This document shows positions 43,378 to 55,724 of a stretch of DNA of 64,000 bases, piece by piece. Positions within the stretch are counted from its first letter, which is position 1; each line of letters begins with the position of its first letter. The position numbers were made by a program, and so were the translations under genes. Origin of the DNA: Berberis thunbergii (taxonomy: Eukaryota; Streptophyta; Magnoliopsida; Ranunculales; Berberidaceae); the NCBI GenBank assembly GCA_003290165.1, contig QNQO01006950.1, positions 62,001-126,000 of the forward strand. The letters are read 5' to 3'. Below the pieces are notes generated by a model that saw only the letters and a program-made list of their open reading frames with translations, made no database searches and was not told the origin of the DNA.

Positions 43378-44470
43378 ATGGCTGGCGGGACAAGTGCAAA
43401 ATTGAAAGAGCGAGTCGCTAAGTTGGAAGCGCTCGTGGGCGAATCAAATAGTGCGTCTGTTCTTCCTCTCTTTTCGTTGTTGGAGCAAATGGCTGAGGAA
43501 ATTGCAAGCCTCCGTGCTAGACTGAAAGCGCACGAGAATGATGTTGAAACACGACTTGATGCGTTCCAGACTAACGTTGAAACTCAAGTTGCTGAAGCAA
43601 CTAATGATTTTAGTGTGGTGGCAGAGGCATAAAAGGGAACCAGAGAGGAAATTCTGGATGAAATTTCACAACTAAAAAGGGCTATGGTGAGAGGCCAACC
43701 TGTTAGGGATGAGACTTGCACCAAGCTAAAAGTTCCTTACCTGAAGCCTTTTGAGGGTGCTCGAAACGCTAAAGCATTGGAGAATTTTATGTGGGACATG
43801 GAGCAGTATTTCAAGGTTGCTCATGTCACAGAAGCAGAAAAAGTGACCATGACAAGTATGTATCTGTCGGGTGATGCAAAATTGTGGGTGGCAGACCCGC
43901 TTGGAAGATGATGCTACTGCTGGGCGTCCCGTGATTGATACATGGGATGCCCTCAAGAAGGAATTGAAGGATCGGTTCCTCCCTACCAATACTGCGTGGC
44001 TTACGAGAGAAGCATTGAAGAATCTAAAGCAGACTGGTTCCATTCAAGACTATGTTAAACAATTCAGTTCATTGATGCTGGATATCAAGAACACGTCCAA
44101 AGAGGACAAATTATTCAACTTCATGTCAGGGTTGCGAAATTGGGTGCAAAATGAGTTGCGTAGGCAGGGTGTACGTGATTTACCTACAGTAATGTCGATA
44201 GCGAATTGCTTGGTGGATTACAAGCCTAGTTCTTCGATGAAGTCCAAGAAAAAATCTAAGGGGAAAGGCAAGGAAAAGGCAAAAGATTTTGAGAAATGGA
44301 ACAAAAGGAAAAATAAAGGTGGAAAGGGGAAAAAGGTTGATGAAGGCAAGTTCAAGACTGTTGACACAAACAATAGGGGTTGCTTCATTTGTGATGCCCC
44401 CATAGAGCAAGAGATTGTCCAAAGAAAGAGAAACTCAATGCCCTGATCACTGACATGGAGAAGGAGAAGT
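43378..44470 (+). pseudogene. Chromovirus gag
   Basis: It starts MAGGTSAKLKERVAKLEALV (coiled coil) and continues LPLFSLLEQMAEEI, then past a stop at 43630 with EEILDEISQLKRAMV, LKVPYLKPFEGARNAKALEN and MWDMEQYFKVAHVTEAEKVT (capsid-like core). A frameshift near 43900 leads to WDALKKELKDRFLPTN and FNFMSGLRNWVQNELRR. A Lys-rich stretch precedes the zinc knuckle CFICDAP-HRARDC (CX2CX3-4HX4C), which is split by a one-base shift near 44398. The protein packages element RNA. It is broken at three points at least. Confidence 0.88.
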
Positions 44471-44479
44471 AGGCTTGGT

Positions 44480-46450
44480 TGGACCCAGCCGAGTTAATCC
44501 TTTGCAATTGGTGAATGCAATTTGTGAGACTTTAATTCATAATGGACTGATGTATGTCTAGGCCCTAGTCAAGGGAAAGAAAGTACGGGCCATGGTTGAC
44601 ACTAGTGTGACACATAATTTTGTTGCTGAGGAGACAACATTAAAATTGAATTTAAATTGCCTCAAAGTGGGAATAACATCAAAGTTGTGAACTCTGCAGC
44701 AAAATCTATTAATGGCATGGTTATCGGAGTGGACCTTCAGATTGGCAATTGGGAAGGAAAATGATCTTTTATGGTGATTCCTATTGATGACTTTAAATTA
44801 ATTTGGGTAACCAGTTCTTTTTGCAGGCCAAAGTTTCAGTGATGCCATACTTGGTCGACCTTCTCATTGGTGATGAGAACCAACCTTGTTTTGTTCCTGC
44901 AGTTGGTAAAGTGAACCAAGAATAGAAAAGGAATGGTGTGAATGGGCAGAAGGAGTTTGTTTCTGCCATGCAAATTGTAAGTGGGATGAAGAGGGGAGAT
45001 GAAACTTATCTTGCAGTGCTGATTGAGATGAAGCCAGGAAAGACAACAGAGGTACTTGATGCAGTAGTGGAACTATTGACAGAGTATGAGGACGTGATGC
45101 CTCCAGAGTTGTAGAAATCTTTCCCTCCTAGGAGGCCCACTAACCAAAAAATTGATTAGATACCTGGTGCTAGATCTCTAGCACAAGCACCATACCGAAT
45201 GGCCCTTCCCGAACTAGCAAAACTACGCAAACAATTGGGTGAGTTGCTTGATGCAGGAATGATTCAACCATCGAAGGCGCCATATGGTGCCCAGTGTGGT
45301 TTCAAAAGAAACAAGACGAATCACTACGAATGTGTGTGGACTATCGTGCCTTGAACAAAGTGACAATCGAGAACAAGTATCCCATTCCACTAGTGGTGGA
45401 CTTGTTTGATCGGTTGTCCAAGGCCTCATACTTTATCAAGTTGGATCTATGGTCGGGCTATTGGCAGGTTAGAATTACAGAAGGGGATGAGGGGAAAACA
45501 ACCTGTGTAACTAGATATGGGTCTTATGAACTCCTTGTGATGTCGTTTGGGTTCACTAACGCCCCGGCTACATTCTGTAACTTAATGAATGATGTGTGTT
45601 TGAGTATATTGACCGTTGTGTGGTCGTTTATTTAGATGATATAGTGATCTATAGTGAGAACATTTCTGAACACTTGCGACATTTGAGGATGGTCATGGAC
45701 AAATTGCAGCAGCACTCATTATATGTCAAGAAAGAAAAGTGTGAATTTGCGCAACAAGAGGTGATGTTTCTTAGGCATTTGGTGAGCAAGGAACAAGTTC
45801 GCATGGATGGAAGGAAAATCAAGGTTATCATGGATTGACCAACTCCTTTAAAAGTTGCTGAGTTGCGATCGTTCTTGGCTTTCGCAAACTATTATTGCAA
45901 GTTCATCAAGGGATACTCAAAAAAGGTGGCACCCTTGATGGATCTGCTGAAGAAAGATCAGAGTTGGGACTAGAATGTGCAATGCCAGGAGGCATACGAC
46001 AATTTGAAGGGGGCAGTAGCCAGCAAACCAGTTTTGCAATTGCCAGACTTTGAGTTTCCATTTGAGGTGCACACTGATGCCTCTGATCGTGCTATTGGTG
46101 GAGTATTGGTGCAAGATTCTCATCCTATTTCCTTTTAAAGTAGGAAGTTAAAGGAAGCAGAGCGGCAATATTCTACCCATGAAAAGGAAATGACGGCGGT
46201 TGTTCATTGCCTAAACATATGGAAGCATTACCTGTTTGGGTCTCACTTTGTTGTGGTGACCGACAACGTTGCCAACACCTTCTTCAAGACGTAGAAGAAA
46301 CTCGGTTCAAAGCAAGCTCGTTGGCAGGAGATGCTTGCATAATTTGATTTTGTGTGGGAGCACAGACTAGGCAAGCACAATCAAATTGTTGATGCCCTTA
46401 CCCGAAAGGAGATGCAGACTCTGTTGCGGCTTTATCAGTCATTGAGAGTG
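44480..46450 (+). pseudogene. Chromovirus protease-RT-RNase H
   Basis: Protease: VKGKKVRAMVDTSVTHNFVA (44570), where DTS-V stands in place of [81 protein letters not shown] (45294-45600), then the catalytic box [20 protein letters not shown] (45624). RNase H: FEVHTDASDRAIGGVLVQ (46063), YSTHEKEMTAVVHCL and HRLGKHNQIVDALTRKE (46364). All are standard Ty3/gypsy motifs in order. Stops occur at about 45160, 45835, 45972, 46136, 46292 and 46340, and at least two frameshifts are present. Confidence 0.9.
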
Positions 46451-47883
46451 ACTTTCTGGACCAAATCAGAAAGGTATCGATTTCTGACCCTGTGTATGTG
46501 AAACTAATAAAGTGTGTTGTTGATGGTCAGGTGAGAAAATATTGGGTAGATGACGGCATACTCTATGCAAAGGGTGGCAAACCCTTTGTTCCTAGTTGTG
46601 GGAACCTGTGTAGAGACCTACTCAAGGAAACACATGATGCTAAGTGGGTTGGCCATCCAGGAGTAGAACATACACATGCTTTGTTAGCACGTAATTGATA
46701 TTGGCCGAACATGGAGCATGACATTGAAGCGTATGTGAAGTCATGCCTAGTGTGCCAACTTGATAAAACTGAGAGAAAGAAGGGAGCAAAGTTGTTACAG
46801 CCCTTGCCCATTCCAGAACAACCTTGGATGAGTGTTTCCATGGACTTCATCGGTGGGTTTCCGAAGATCCAAGACTATAGTTCAGTTTTGGTTGTTGTAA
46901 AAAGATTATCCAAATATGCAGTGTTTATTGCAGCACCACATGCTTGTCCTGCGGAGGAGACAACCCATCTATCTTCAAGAACGTGGTGAAACACTTTGGG
47001 TTGCCGTAAGACATATTCAGTGATCGAGATGCGCAGTTTACAGGCAGATTTTGGACTGAATCGTTCAATCTGATGGGTTCAGATTTGAAGTTCTCAATAG
47101 CAAATCATCCTCAAATCGATGGCCAAACGGAATGGGTGAACGCATTGCTGGAGGATTACTGAGACATTATGTGATTGCGAGCCAGAAAAATTAGGTTGAT
47201 CTACTAGATGTTGCACAATTCGCATACAACCTGCAGAAGAGTTCTTCAACACAGATGAGTCCCTTTGAAATAGCAACAGGACAGCAGCCACTGACTCCTC
47301 ATGAAGTAGTCAAGCAACGCACTAGGGGAAAATGTCTTGTGGCTTACAAGTTTTCTAGGGAAAAGCATGAACTGTTGGAAGATGCAAGGGATAGCCTTGA
47401 GAAGACGTTGTGGAGAATGAAAAAGTATGCAGATAAGGAAAGAAGACATTTAGAATTTCAGATTGGCGAGAAGGTGGTGCTAAAGCTAACTCCTCAGATT
47501 TGGAAGAAAATCAGTAGCAAAACAGTCCATCGTGGGTTGGTTCTAAAATATGATGGCCCGTTTGAAGTATTGAAGAGAGTTGGCAAGGTTGCTTATAGAT
47601 TGAAGCTACCGGATAGGATCAAGGTGCATCCTACATTTCAGGTGAGTTTTCTCAAGCCATTTCATGAATATCAAAATGATAGTCGGATTCAAACAAGTCG
47701 ACCTCCACCTACTATTGGGAAACAATTTGAACAGCAAGTTGAAAAATTACTTGATCATCGAACTCTGGGGCAAAGTAAAAAGAATCGGTGGACAAATTTC
47801 TTGGTTCAATGGAAAGGGTCGTCTGTGGCAGATGCAACTTGGGAAAGAAATACAAGCCTACGGCAATTCGAGAAACAAGTCTA
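46451..47883 (+). pseudogene. Chromovirus integrase with C-terminal chromodomain
   Basis: The zinc finger reads GHPGVEHTHALLARN and VKSCLVCQLDK (H..H..C..C, 46650-46765). The core has SMDFIGGFPK (first Asp, 46840), SDRDAQFTGRFW (second Asp, 47020) and PQIDGQTEWVNALLEDY (Glu, 47110). The long frame 47255-47884 holds VAYRLKLPDRIKVHPTFQVS and the chromodomain RWTNFLVQWKGSSVADATWE, with its aromatic and acidic residues. The chromodomain is thought to direct such elements to certain chromatin. The stretch 46980-47250 contains several stops. Confidence 0.9.
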
Positions 47884-47921
47884 GGCCTATTTGGATTCAA
47901 TTCTGACGAGGACGTTAGATA

Positions 47922-47939
47922 GCTCTGGTGGGGGTGGTT
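47922..47939 (+). other. Chromovirus polypurine tract
   Basis: CTCTGGTGGGGGTGGTT directly precedes the 3' LTR. Confidence 0.75.
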
Positions 47940-48560
47940 TGTTAGCCTCTTATGTTGGCAATGAATATGGATGGAGATGAGTGGCATTGGTTGGATCCAA
48001 GCACTCATCAAGTGCACAACATGTTGAGGGTTGTGTGCTGAAAGCAGTTGGTGCTGTCCAAGACTATTGTTGCTGACTGTGGGCAGTTGGTGCTGTCTAA
48101 TGCCATTGTGCTGACTGGTGATTGCAGTTGGTGCTGTCTAGGTGCAATTAGGATTGCATTGTGCCAAGCATGCATATGGCATACTAAGACATGACGGTTG
48201 GGATTGTCTCATGCAAGGCAAAGCCAAGGGAAGTTGCAAGAACAGTTGTAACTGGCAGGATAACTTGGCTGGTGCCCATTGTGCCAGTACACGGTGTAAC
48301 CACCATCTATGTTTATTATGTATATTGTTATGTACATTGCTGGTGAAGGAAGAAGATCATACACTTGTTGTAAGTATTAGAAATAAAGGTTGGGTGCTTT
48401 GTTTGTAAATTGATGTGCCTTTGATTTAATTGATGGATAATTACTATTGCTAGTGTGAGTAACTTGCGGGGGATTTAGATTTTGTTTGTAAAGCTAACTA
48501 ACAGGGTGATTAGTGCCGCACTACGGTGATAAGTTGTGCTTGAAAATTACCCCTGTGACA
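47940..48560 (+). repeat. Chromovirus 3' LTR
   Basis: It starts TGTTAGCCTCTTATG and ends CCCTGTGACA. It is 79 bp shorter than the 5' LTR because of several gaps. Confidence 0.9.
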
Positions 48561-49229
48561 ATAGCCATCTTGGAGCTATCCTCCCATGGATTCACCACAC
48601 CCTAAGGTGGGATGTCAGCCAAGCATGGTAAGCTCTAGACCTTCCCTCCACTTATTACTCTAAATGCTGTAAATACTACTACAACTATTCTCAAATTTTT
48701 TTTTTCTAGTTCCTCTTTATACTCCAAGCATGGGGTATTTTAAGGTAAAGAAATGTGAGATTGTAAAATGACAGTTGGAATAAAATAAGGAAAGGATAAG
48801 AGAATAAGATGGGATGGTGGTTTAAGGAAAAGATAAAAGAATATGGTGGAATAAAATAAGAAAAAGATAAGGGAATATATGGAGAATGGATGGTGGAATA
48901 TGTAGAGATTTCTTTTAGCTAGGATGAAGTTTCCATGTGGAAGTCCAAAACTTCAAATTAATTTTCTTGAGATCCATAGATGATGGTGCTTTGTGGGCTT
49001 TACTTCATGGACCTTGGGCTTGAAAGTCTTTGATAATGCATGTGTTTATCATCCAATGGGCTTTGTTGTTGAACTTAGCCTTATTGTGTCATTTTGTGTA
49101 TGTTTGATGATTAACATTTGAATTCCTGCATTATACACAAAATACACATAATGAGAGTATTTTATTAATTAATAAGACATATCAATTATAGAATTATGGG
49201 CGTTAAACGTTTCATTTATAAGCCTATCA

Positions 49230-49243
49230 AATCCCCCCAAACC
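49230..49243 (-). other. Large element polypurine tract
   Basis: Read on the - strand, GGTTTGGGGGGATT precedes the 3' LTR start TGATAGGC. Confidence 0.8.
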
Positions 49244-51259
49244 TACATTTTGCTAGTTCTCGAGTAAAAGAAAAATAAAAATTCACTTTCGTAGGAATCA
49301 CGATTACATTTAGCATATGTAATAAGCCTTTAAACCTCTAGGTTCTCCTAGTGGACAAGTTGTAGTCTCGTGAGGGTTTCCAAAAATGATGCCCACAAAC
49401 ATTTGTGATACTCGGGACTCGAACTCAAAAATTGGTCAAAAATATCTCATTCCTTATTTAACCTCATAAAGTTTTTGCTTGAATGCGTAAGCCTTAAGAT
49501 ATGTATTCTTGTAACTTATTGGTCAGTATTAAGTCAATAAGTGATTTCAGCAAGTACTACACAAAAGACATAGGAATTACTCATTCAAGTTTATATTTAA
49601 AGTTTGATCATCTTCTTTGTTGCAAACTTTAGTTTAAAAGTGGACATATCTCTGGCTCACATTCTAGAAAATTCGCTTCAACTTCAAATCTCACAAAGTA
49701 TATAATCACTCATAATGAAATCACTCAGAGATTTGGCTATTTTCTTTCAAATGTATGTGAATAAGATGAAATAATGAATAAAATATAGTTCACATACAAG
49801 ACAAAAAAAATCAGAATTCGAGAATATAATAAATATGATCTCAAAAAAGAATATCATCCACTAAGAATGTTGATTTCATTAACCACAGTATTTCTTAATT
49901 CACCATCCACACTTCGACCATATTTTTCTAAAGATCATACAAACATTGACTAGGTTGTAACGAGGCTTAGGAAAGGGTAACATTGAAGTTTAAGGATAAA
50001 CAAAAGTGCTTTTGATAAGGTTGGAGGCATTCAACAAGTGTTAAACTTCATTGATTGGCTTAACTCATTTTTCTATGACAGAGTTTTACTTCATCTTTGA
50101 TGTGAAAAACAAGGGCTAATTCCTTTTGTTTTGATAGCCTTGTACAAAATGGAATATGAAACTCTTTCTACTCTTTTTGGCACTAAGAAGTATATACCTA
50201 TTCCATTGGTGATAACAATTTCTTTAATCATTCATCTCCAACCTTTCTAAAAAGTTCAAGGGTCAGGAAAACATAATTGGGTTATTTGGGTTTATCGATT
50301 AGTGGGTAAACAACAAAACCGTTAATATGACAGACTTCAAACAAACTCTAAGGGTAAACAATACATGGGTAGATTAAAAGGCTCAATCTAGGCAAATAAT
50401 GACTTTTCTTCATTTTCAAAGAATTACATGGTTTATATGCCTTGGGTGAATTTCAGAACGTAATATAGTGGTGTGATTCAACTTTGATGTTTTATTCTCA
50501 GTTTTTTACAGAAACAAAAAATTATAGAGATCATGCAACAAGATAATGTAGGACTTAAGAAATTATGAATTAGCGTATAACCCTCAAAAAAAAGAAATGC
50601 TAGAAATCTCACAGGGTTCAAGTCTCTACTATTATCTTGTGTTCACCAGATAATTAATCCACTTTTTCAACTTTAAATAAGAACATCGAAGCTAAAACAC
50701 ACTCTCAATGTAAATTCTTAGAAAATGCCTAGCCGTGAGTAATACAAACTATTGTCTAATATTGACAAACTACTAGCTTTCAAAGCTTCAAATCCTACAC
50801 CCAAATGTCTTTGCAACTAGATTAATGGAACCTAATCTCATCATGGATAAGTACTCGGGTTACAAAGATGAAAAAACAAAATCTTTTTTTTTTTAAATTT
50901 ACTCAATAAATTGAACAACCCATTTCAAATTAGACATAAGTTTTGAAATATCTCCCTCCCAAACATAAATAAAAATTGTCCTCAATGTTCTAAAATAAGG
51001 CATTGTGGGTCAAACTTAAACAAAAGATAAACAACAATAAATAGAAATGGAAAGAGTATACCACTAAAGAGCTTGACTGCTCAAATGACTTTTGTTAATA
51101 TCCAAAAGTAGGCTCCAATCAAATCAAGTCAAGTGATTTTTTTAGTTGACCTAATATGTACAATATAATCTTAGTCTAACAATAAATTATACAATAACAA
51201 CCTAAAAATTTGTGGTTCATACCAAATATATGTGTATGGGACAATAAAATGCAATTGAT
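49244..51259. other. Large element interior, 3' part, no gene
   Basis: Two kilobases of AT-rich sequence without coding frames above 60 codons and without recognisable pol motifs on either strand. Confidence 0.6.
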
Positions 51260-52414
51260 TTAACATGCCCCACAAGTGATGCAAAAGTAATGATGCAAGT
51301 TCAATTTGTCAACAAAAGTAAAATAAACTTGGTGTTCTAGGAGAGGCCATTTGTCAGGCATGGATATGTCATCGACCTCTTTAGGTTCTTCACGATGTGT
51401 TTTACATTTTCCAAAATAATCCTCAAAAGTTTTTGAAATATGCAATTCAATTCTAAACTCGGGGAACTTCCAAATACTGGGGAGAATGTTAACAAATTTC
51501 TCTGGTTTCACATTTGCATTGGATATGGATGTTCCAACAATGGTCAAATGAGGAATATCACCAGATGGTAGCTTAATTGGTTTTTCTTTTGTGTCACTCT
51601 CTAAAGTGTTTGTATGATCAATAATGGGTGACACAATATCATCAGTCAACATATAGTCAGCGAAGGAGTGACTAGACAAGTTTACAAGCTCACCATGCTT
51701 AACAATATTATCCTCTTGAACACTCAACTCATGATTCAACCACAATCCTTCTTCACCACATTGCCTCACTAGTTTCATCCAATCACCATGTTCTATTTGA
51801 GGAGTTTTAGAGGTTGATATAGGTATATCAATGTGGTACAATTCATCAGATATCTCACTCTCCTCTAATAGATTTTCTTTATATTCTTCCTTTACATTCA
51901 TCAATGTATCCTTTTAACGCCTTAAATCCCAAATTTCAAACAGAAGTTTGTCCGTGTCCTGCTTACTTTGTTCTATCTCTCGTATGAAATGATTTAAGGA
52001 TTGCATATATTGATCTAGGTTCTCTTGGAAAGAGGGAGAAATGTTAGTTTTCTTCCATGAGCTAATTGGATATGAAGATGATGTGGATTGCATATTGTGC
52101 ATGATGTGGTATGGATTGGCCTCTACCAAAAGCATTGTAGGACAACTAAGGTAATGCTCATGGCTATGCACATATTAAGGATCAAAGGATGGTGTGGACC
52201 TAAAAGGTTCTTAACCCCAATTGGGTTGGGTTTTGTTCCAAGGTGGTTGGTTTCCATATCCATTTTGTGAAAAATGATTGGTAAAATCTAAACCAAATTC
52301 TAATGGTTGATCTTGGTTTACTGAGGCAAAATAATTTACCTCGGCATTGTCGTGATCTTCCCAATGAAAATCCATAATTGTATGGCTCCTAACAAAAGAG
52401 AAATTCCTCGACAC
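51260..52414 (-). pseudogene. Large element ORF of unknown function
   Basis: Three frames follow each other on the element's coding strand. The first (52414-52211, 67 residues) reads MDFHWEDHDNAEVNYFASVN and ends NGYGNQPPWNKTQPNWG, an Asn/Gln/Trp-rich stretch that recalls gag linkers of Tat/Ogre-type elements. The second (52171-51914) is predicted helical (DQYMQSLNHFIREIEQSKQD). The third (51904-51260, 214 residues) is acidic and ends with a small Cys pair (HHYFCITCGAC). It may be one decayed gag-like gene with two stops. I do not recognise a family. It is the only candidate coding sequence of the element. Confidence 0.5.
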
Positions 52415-52619
52415 TGAACTTGAATCATTCTTGATTAGATTTTATTTTATTTTAAAAAACGTTATGTCTAAAATCTAATGTGACCTAAGATGATATGATC
52501 TAGATTAAATGCAATATGTGAATGCACCTAAATGGAGTTACTAATCATGACACCAAACAAGGCTCAATCAATTCTTATCCGTCCATCTAGCAAGCAACAA
52601 GTTGATTATCTTCAACTAA

Positions 52620-54065
52620 CAGGGGGGTATTCAATTATGGATTTTAATAGTGTGCAAGACTTTAAATCTCATGGATTTTAAAATATTTTAAAGGAGTTTA
52701 CAGAATCCACTGAACTTTGATGTATTTTAAGTGACTGAATTTTGTGGATTTTACAGAATCCACTGGATTTTGATGGATTTTTATTATTGGATTTTCTAAA
52801 TTTTATAAATGATTGTTATGGATTTCTATTGATTCTTATAAATTTACGTAAATTCTTATGAATATGCTATTAATCATAGGAAGTTATGAAATTACGTCAC
52901 CTATATTGTTATCCATGTAAACACAAATCATAAAACATCCCTCAAATATCAATAAAACAATCATTTGTATGCTACATGAATTTTCTTTCAAATTAAAAAA
53001 AAATTAAAATACATTGAATATGGTCCAAAAGTAATACAAATAACTATTTTTCTTTTAAAAAGAAGAAATAATGCAAATAATTTCTTTTGAGGATCCTCAC
53101 TTATTAATATTTTTTTTTGGGAACACCTTAAACTTGTATGTGCAAGCAAAAACAAAATACAGATGTGTATATAAATAACAATTGTTGATATTTTTTTTGG
53201 CTTTAAAGCAAAATGTAGCAATGGATTAACATCAAATTTTGCTTCATAAGTATATACAACAACCAAAATGTAATCAAAACTTCTATAAATGAATTTTGTA
53301 AACGATTACCATGCAGCAAACTTGGAGAAATTCAAAGCTTATTTTAGCAAACCAAATGTTCATTGGATACAGATAATCTTACCAAAATGTTCATTGGATA
53401 CAGATAATCTTACCAAATGTTCAGAAAGAGAAAAAAAAAGATGAAGAGAGGACAAGAAAAAGAAAAAAAATAAGAGGAAGAGAATGAGAAGTAAAATAAT
53501 AATAATAATAAAAAGAACAAGAACAAAAGAAAAGAGGAAGTGCGGGTGGTGGTGCAGCCAGTGGTGGTAGGGTATGGTGGTGTGGACGAAAGTTATGGGG
53601 CGAGGTGGTTCTGCTCTTGTGAAGAGAGAAGATAAGGGAAGGTAGTGGTGTCTTTGAGCAGATCACAAAAAAATGGGATGGTGGCATTCTTTAGCGAAAA
53701 TGGTGGTGTTATTTAACAATAGCCAATATATAAATCCGTTGAAATATGAGGGGGGGGGAGGTTGGATTTTAAATAACTCTTGTTATATATACTTTTCACG
53801 CACAAATCCTTCAAAATCAACAACTTTAACAAATTCATTAAAATCCACTACTTTTTTAATACCCTCTAATTTTGGTGGACTTTTGAAATCATGAATTGAA
53901 TATCCCATGATTTTAATGGATTATAAAACAATCATTTAAAATCTATATTTGAATACCCCTAGATTTCATTGTATTGTTTTAAATCCTTAATTGAATACCC
54001 CTATATTTTAATGGAGTTTAAAATCTTTTACACTCTATTAAAATCCATGATTGAATACCCCCTTG
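52620..54065. mobile_element. PIF/Harbinger-like non-autonomous DNA element, 1446 bp
   Basis: The ends read CAGGGGGGTATTCAATTATG and, inverted, CAAGGGGGTATTCAATCATG. The flanks are TAA on both sides (52617-52619, 54066-54068), the 3-bp duplication typical of PIF/Harbinger. Further inverted and direct copies of GAATACCCCTA.. and TGGATTTTAAA-like words lie inside both ends. The interior is purine-rich (53420-53540) with a repeat of TGTTCATTGGATACAGATAA (about 53357 and 53389). No transposase frame is present. It sits in the interior of the large element. Confidence 0.82.
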
Positions 54066-54068
54066 TAA

Positions 54069-55706
54069 GTGCAAGGGACGATCGATTTTTAAAACCCAAT
54101 CTAATTGAAGTGGAGAATGATTTTGAGCATCTCAAAATCAATTTTCACCCTAGTTAGATTTTTCCATATGTCTTGTAAGCAAGTAAGAGGTAGTTTATTA
54201 CGTCAAAATTTCCTAGATCACCACACTAGGCAGAGATGCGTTCTAGCCAGGTTTTACCCTGTTTGGTGTGCTAGAACCAGCTAAGCCTTTGAAGGGCGTC
54301 TTTAAGATCCAAGGATTTCTTACGATTTTTAACTACAATGTAAATAATTTCAAGAACCCTTGTGTTCCTAATCAAAATAAGATTAGACTTGTGAGAAACT
54401 CCGTCGAAACACCACTCTCCAGGCGAAAAGGTAAGAAATGGCAGTGCAATCATACTGGTTTTTATCGGCGCATACCAATTGGCACTAGAGCAGCCTTACT
54501 TCGAATGAGTTCAATCACATTTTATTCCTTTTCTGAGGTCCTATGAACACTGTTCTAATTGGCTATAGTTATCTGAATTCATTTTATTAAATTTTGCCAA
54601 GTTTTAACATATTGGAGTGATGAGGTAGGTGATAAAATCCTACTCAATTGCAATTAGCCAGGTCCGCTCTTATGTGGTTTAGCACAATTCGATATCTTGC
54701 AAAAAAGTTTAAACACTCAAAAACATTTCAGAAACACTTCTTGCAGAAGATTCGAAGTGGGTTGAGTGATGTAACTCACTTTGCTTCCGGTTGTATCTTA
54801 GGCCATATTCTAGTTATTACAACTTAATTTGTAATCCTCACAATCACTCAAATTATTTTTTCTAATTATGATCCAAATATCTTCCAATGTTCACTAAGTT
54901 CACCAAAGCTCTTCTCCAAGTATTCTTTATGCAAAAAACCTAAAAATTATACCATAGGAGAATGATTAATGGCTTCAAATAATACAAAGTATAGAACCAA
55001 TGTTTTGAAAATTATTCAGGTTTGGCAAAACAGTGTATTGCTAAAAATTTCCAGAAATGATAGATCGACTTTGAAAAATCGTGCATAGTTCACTTTTTGA
55101 TGAAATTCAGATTTTCAAATTTCTATGGATGGTTAACAAACCAAAGTTTTCAAAGATAAATTCTTAAAAATTATTTGTCTGTTAGAAGGTTACTGAAATT
55201 CGAAGTGAATGCCAAACAATGGTACACTGTCCAGATTAGTAGACGGTGCCAGAATTCAAATTTTGTTTCAACCATTTCTCTAAATTAAAATCCAAAAGAT
55301 GATATAGAAACTAGACATGATTTAGAACATGGTAGGATTTGGAAATGATAAAAAAAGAATCATAAATCAGTAGAAACAGGCCTCTAAACTACATTCATTT
55401 TCAGCAATCAAATTCCAGCACAGGTAGTCCAACTTCAAAATTTTGGTTCTCACTAACCTTTGATTCAATGAACAAATGGAAAGATGTCCAAGAAAGAAAA
55501 AATCATTTATAATTACCAGATAAATTAAAAAAAAATAAAACAACAAACATTAGATACTAAAAAAAATGAAAACATGAAGATGTTCAGATTTCCAGAGTAC
55601 AAAGTGTTAAGAAATACTGCAAATGCACCTAAACTATGAAAATGAACCTAAACTAAACTAGTGACAAATATACAAAATTGATTTTAAAAATAATTTTCCA
55701 CTGCTC
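54069..55706. other. Large element interior, 5' part, no gene
   Basis: AT-rich leader between primer site and ORF. A 92-codon frame at 54268 has no motif. Nothing else is supported. Confidence 0.55.
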
Positions 55707-55724
55707 TCCCCGGCAACGACACCA
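55707..55724 (-). other. Large element primer binding site (tRNA-Asp)
   Basis: Read on the - strand, TGGTGTCGTTGCCGGGGA matches the complement of the plant tRNA-Asp 3' end (TGGCGCCGTTGCCGGGGA) with two C-to-T changes. It lies six bases from the LTR. The same primer site is common in Athila-type elements. Confidence 0.85.

Larger units (their letters stand above)
42650..48560 (+). mobile_element. Ty3/gypsy chromovirus with chromodomain
   Basis: LTRs of 700 and 621 bp, a tRNA-iMet primer site, gag, protease, RT, RNase H, integrase and a C-terminal chromodomain are all present in order. The target duplication is ATAGT (42645-42649) and ATAGC (48561-48565). The unoccupied site survives in the other LTR of the host element (56714-56718, ATAGC), showing that the left copy changed. 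Several stops and frameshifts make it non-autonomous now. The clade within chromoviruses is not decided here. Confidence 0.93.
41961..49229 (-). repeat. Large element 3' LTR, split by the chromovirus
   Basis: Parts 41961-42649 and 48561-49229 together form about 1.35 kb. They match 55731-57596 apart from insertions and one deletion there. The right end ...AGCCTATCA adjoins the purine tract. Confidence 0.88.

Noticed and set aside
44180..44422. Two - strand frames opposite gag
   Set aside because: They are shadows of the Lys-rich gag sequence on the other strand.
53421..53687. 88-codon Ser/Phe/Tyr-rich frame
   Set aside because: It is the complement of purine-rich low-complexity DNA inside the Harbinger-like element.
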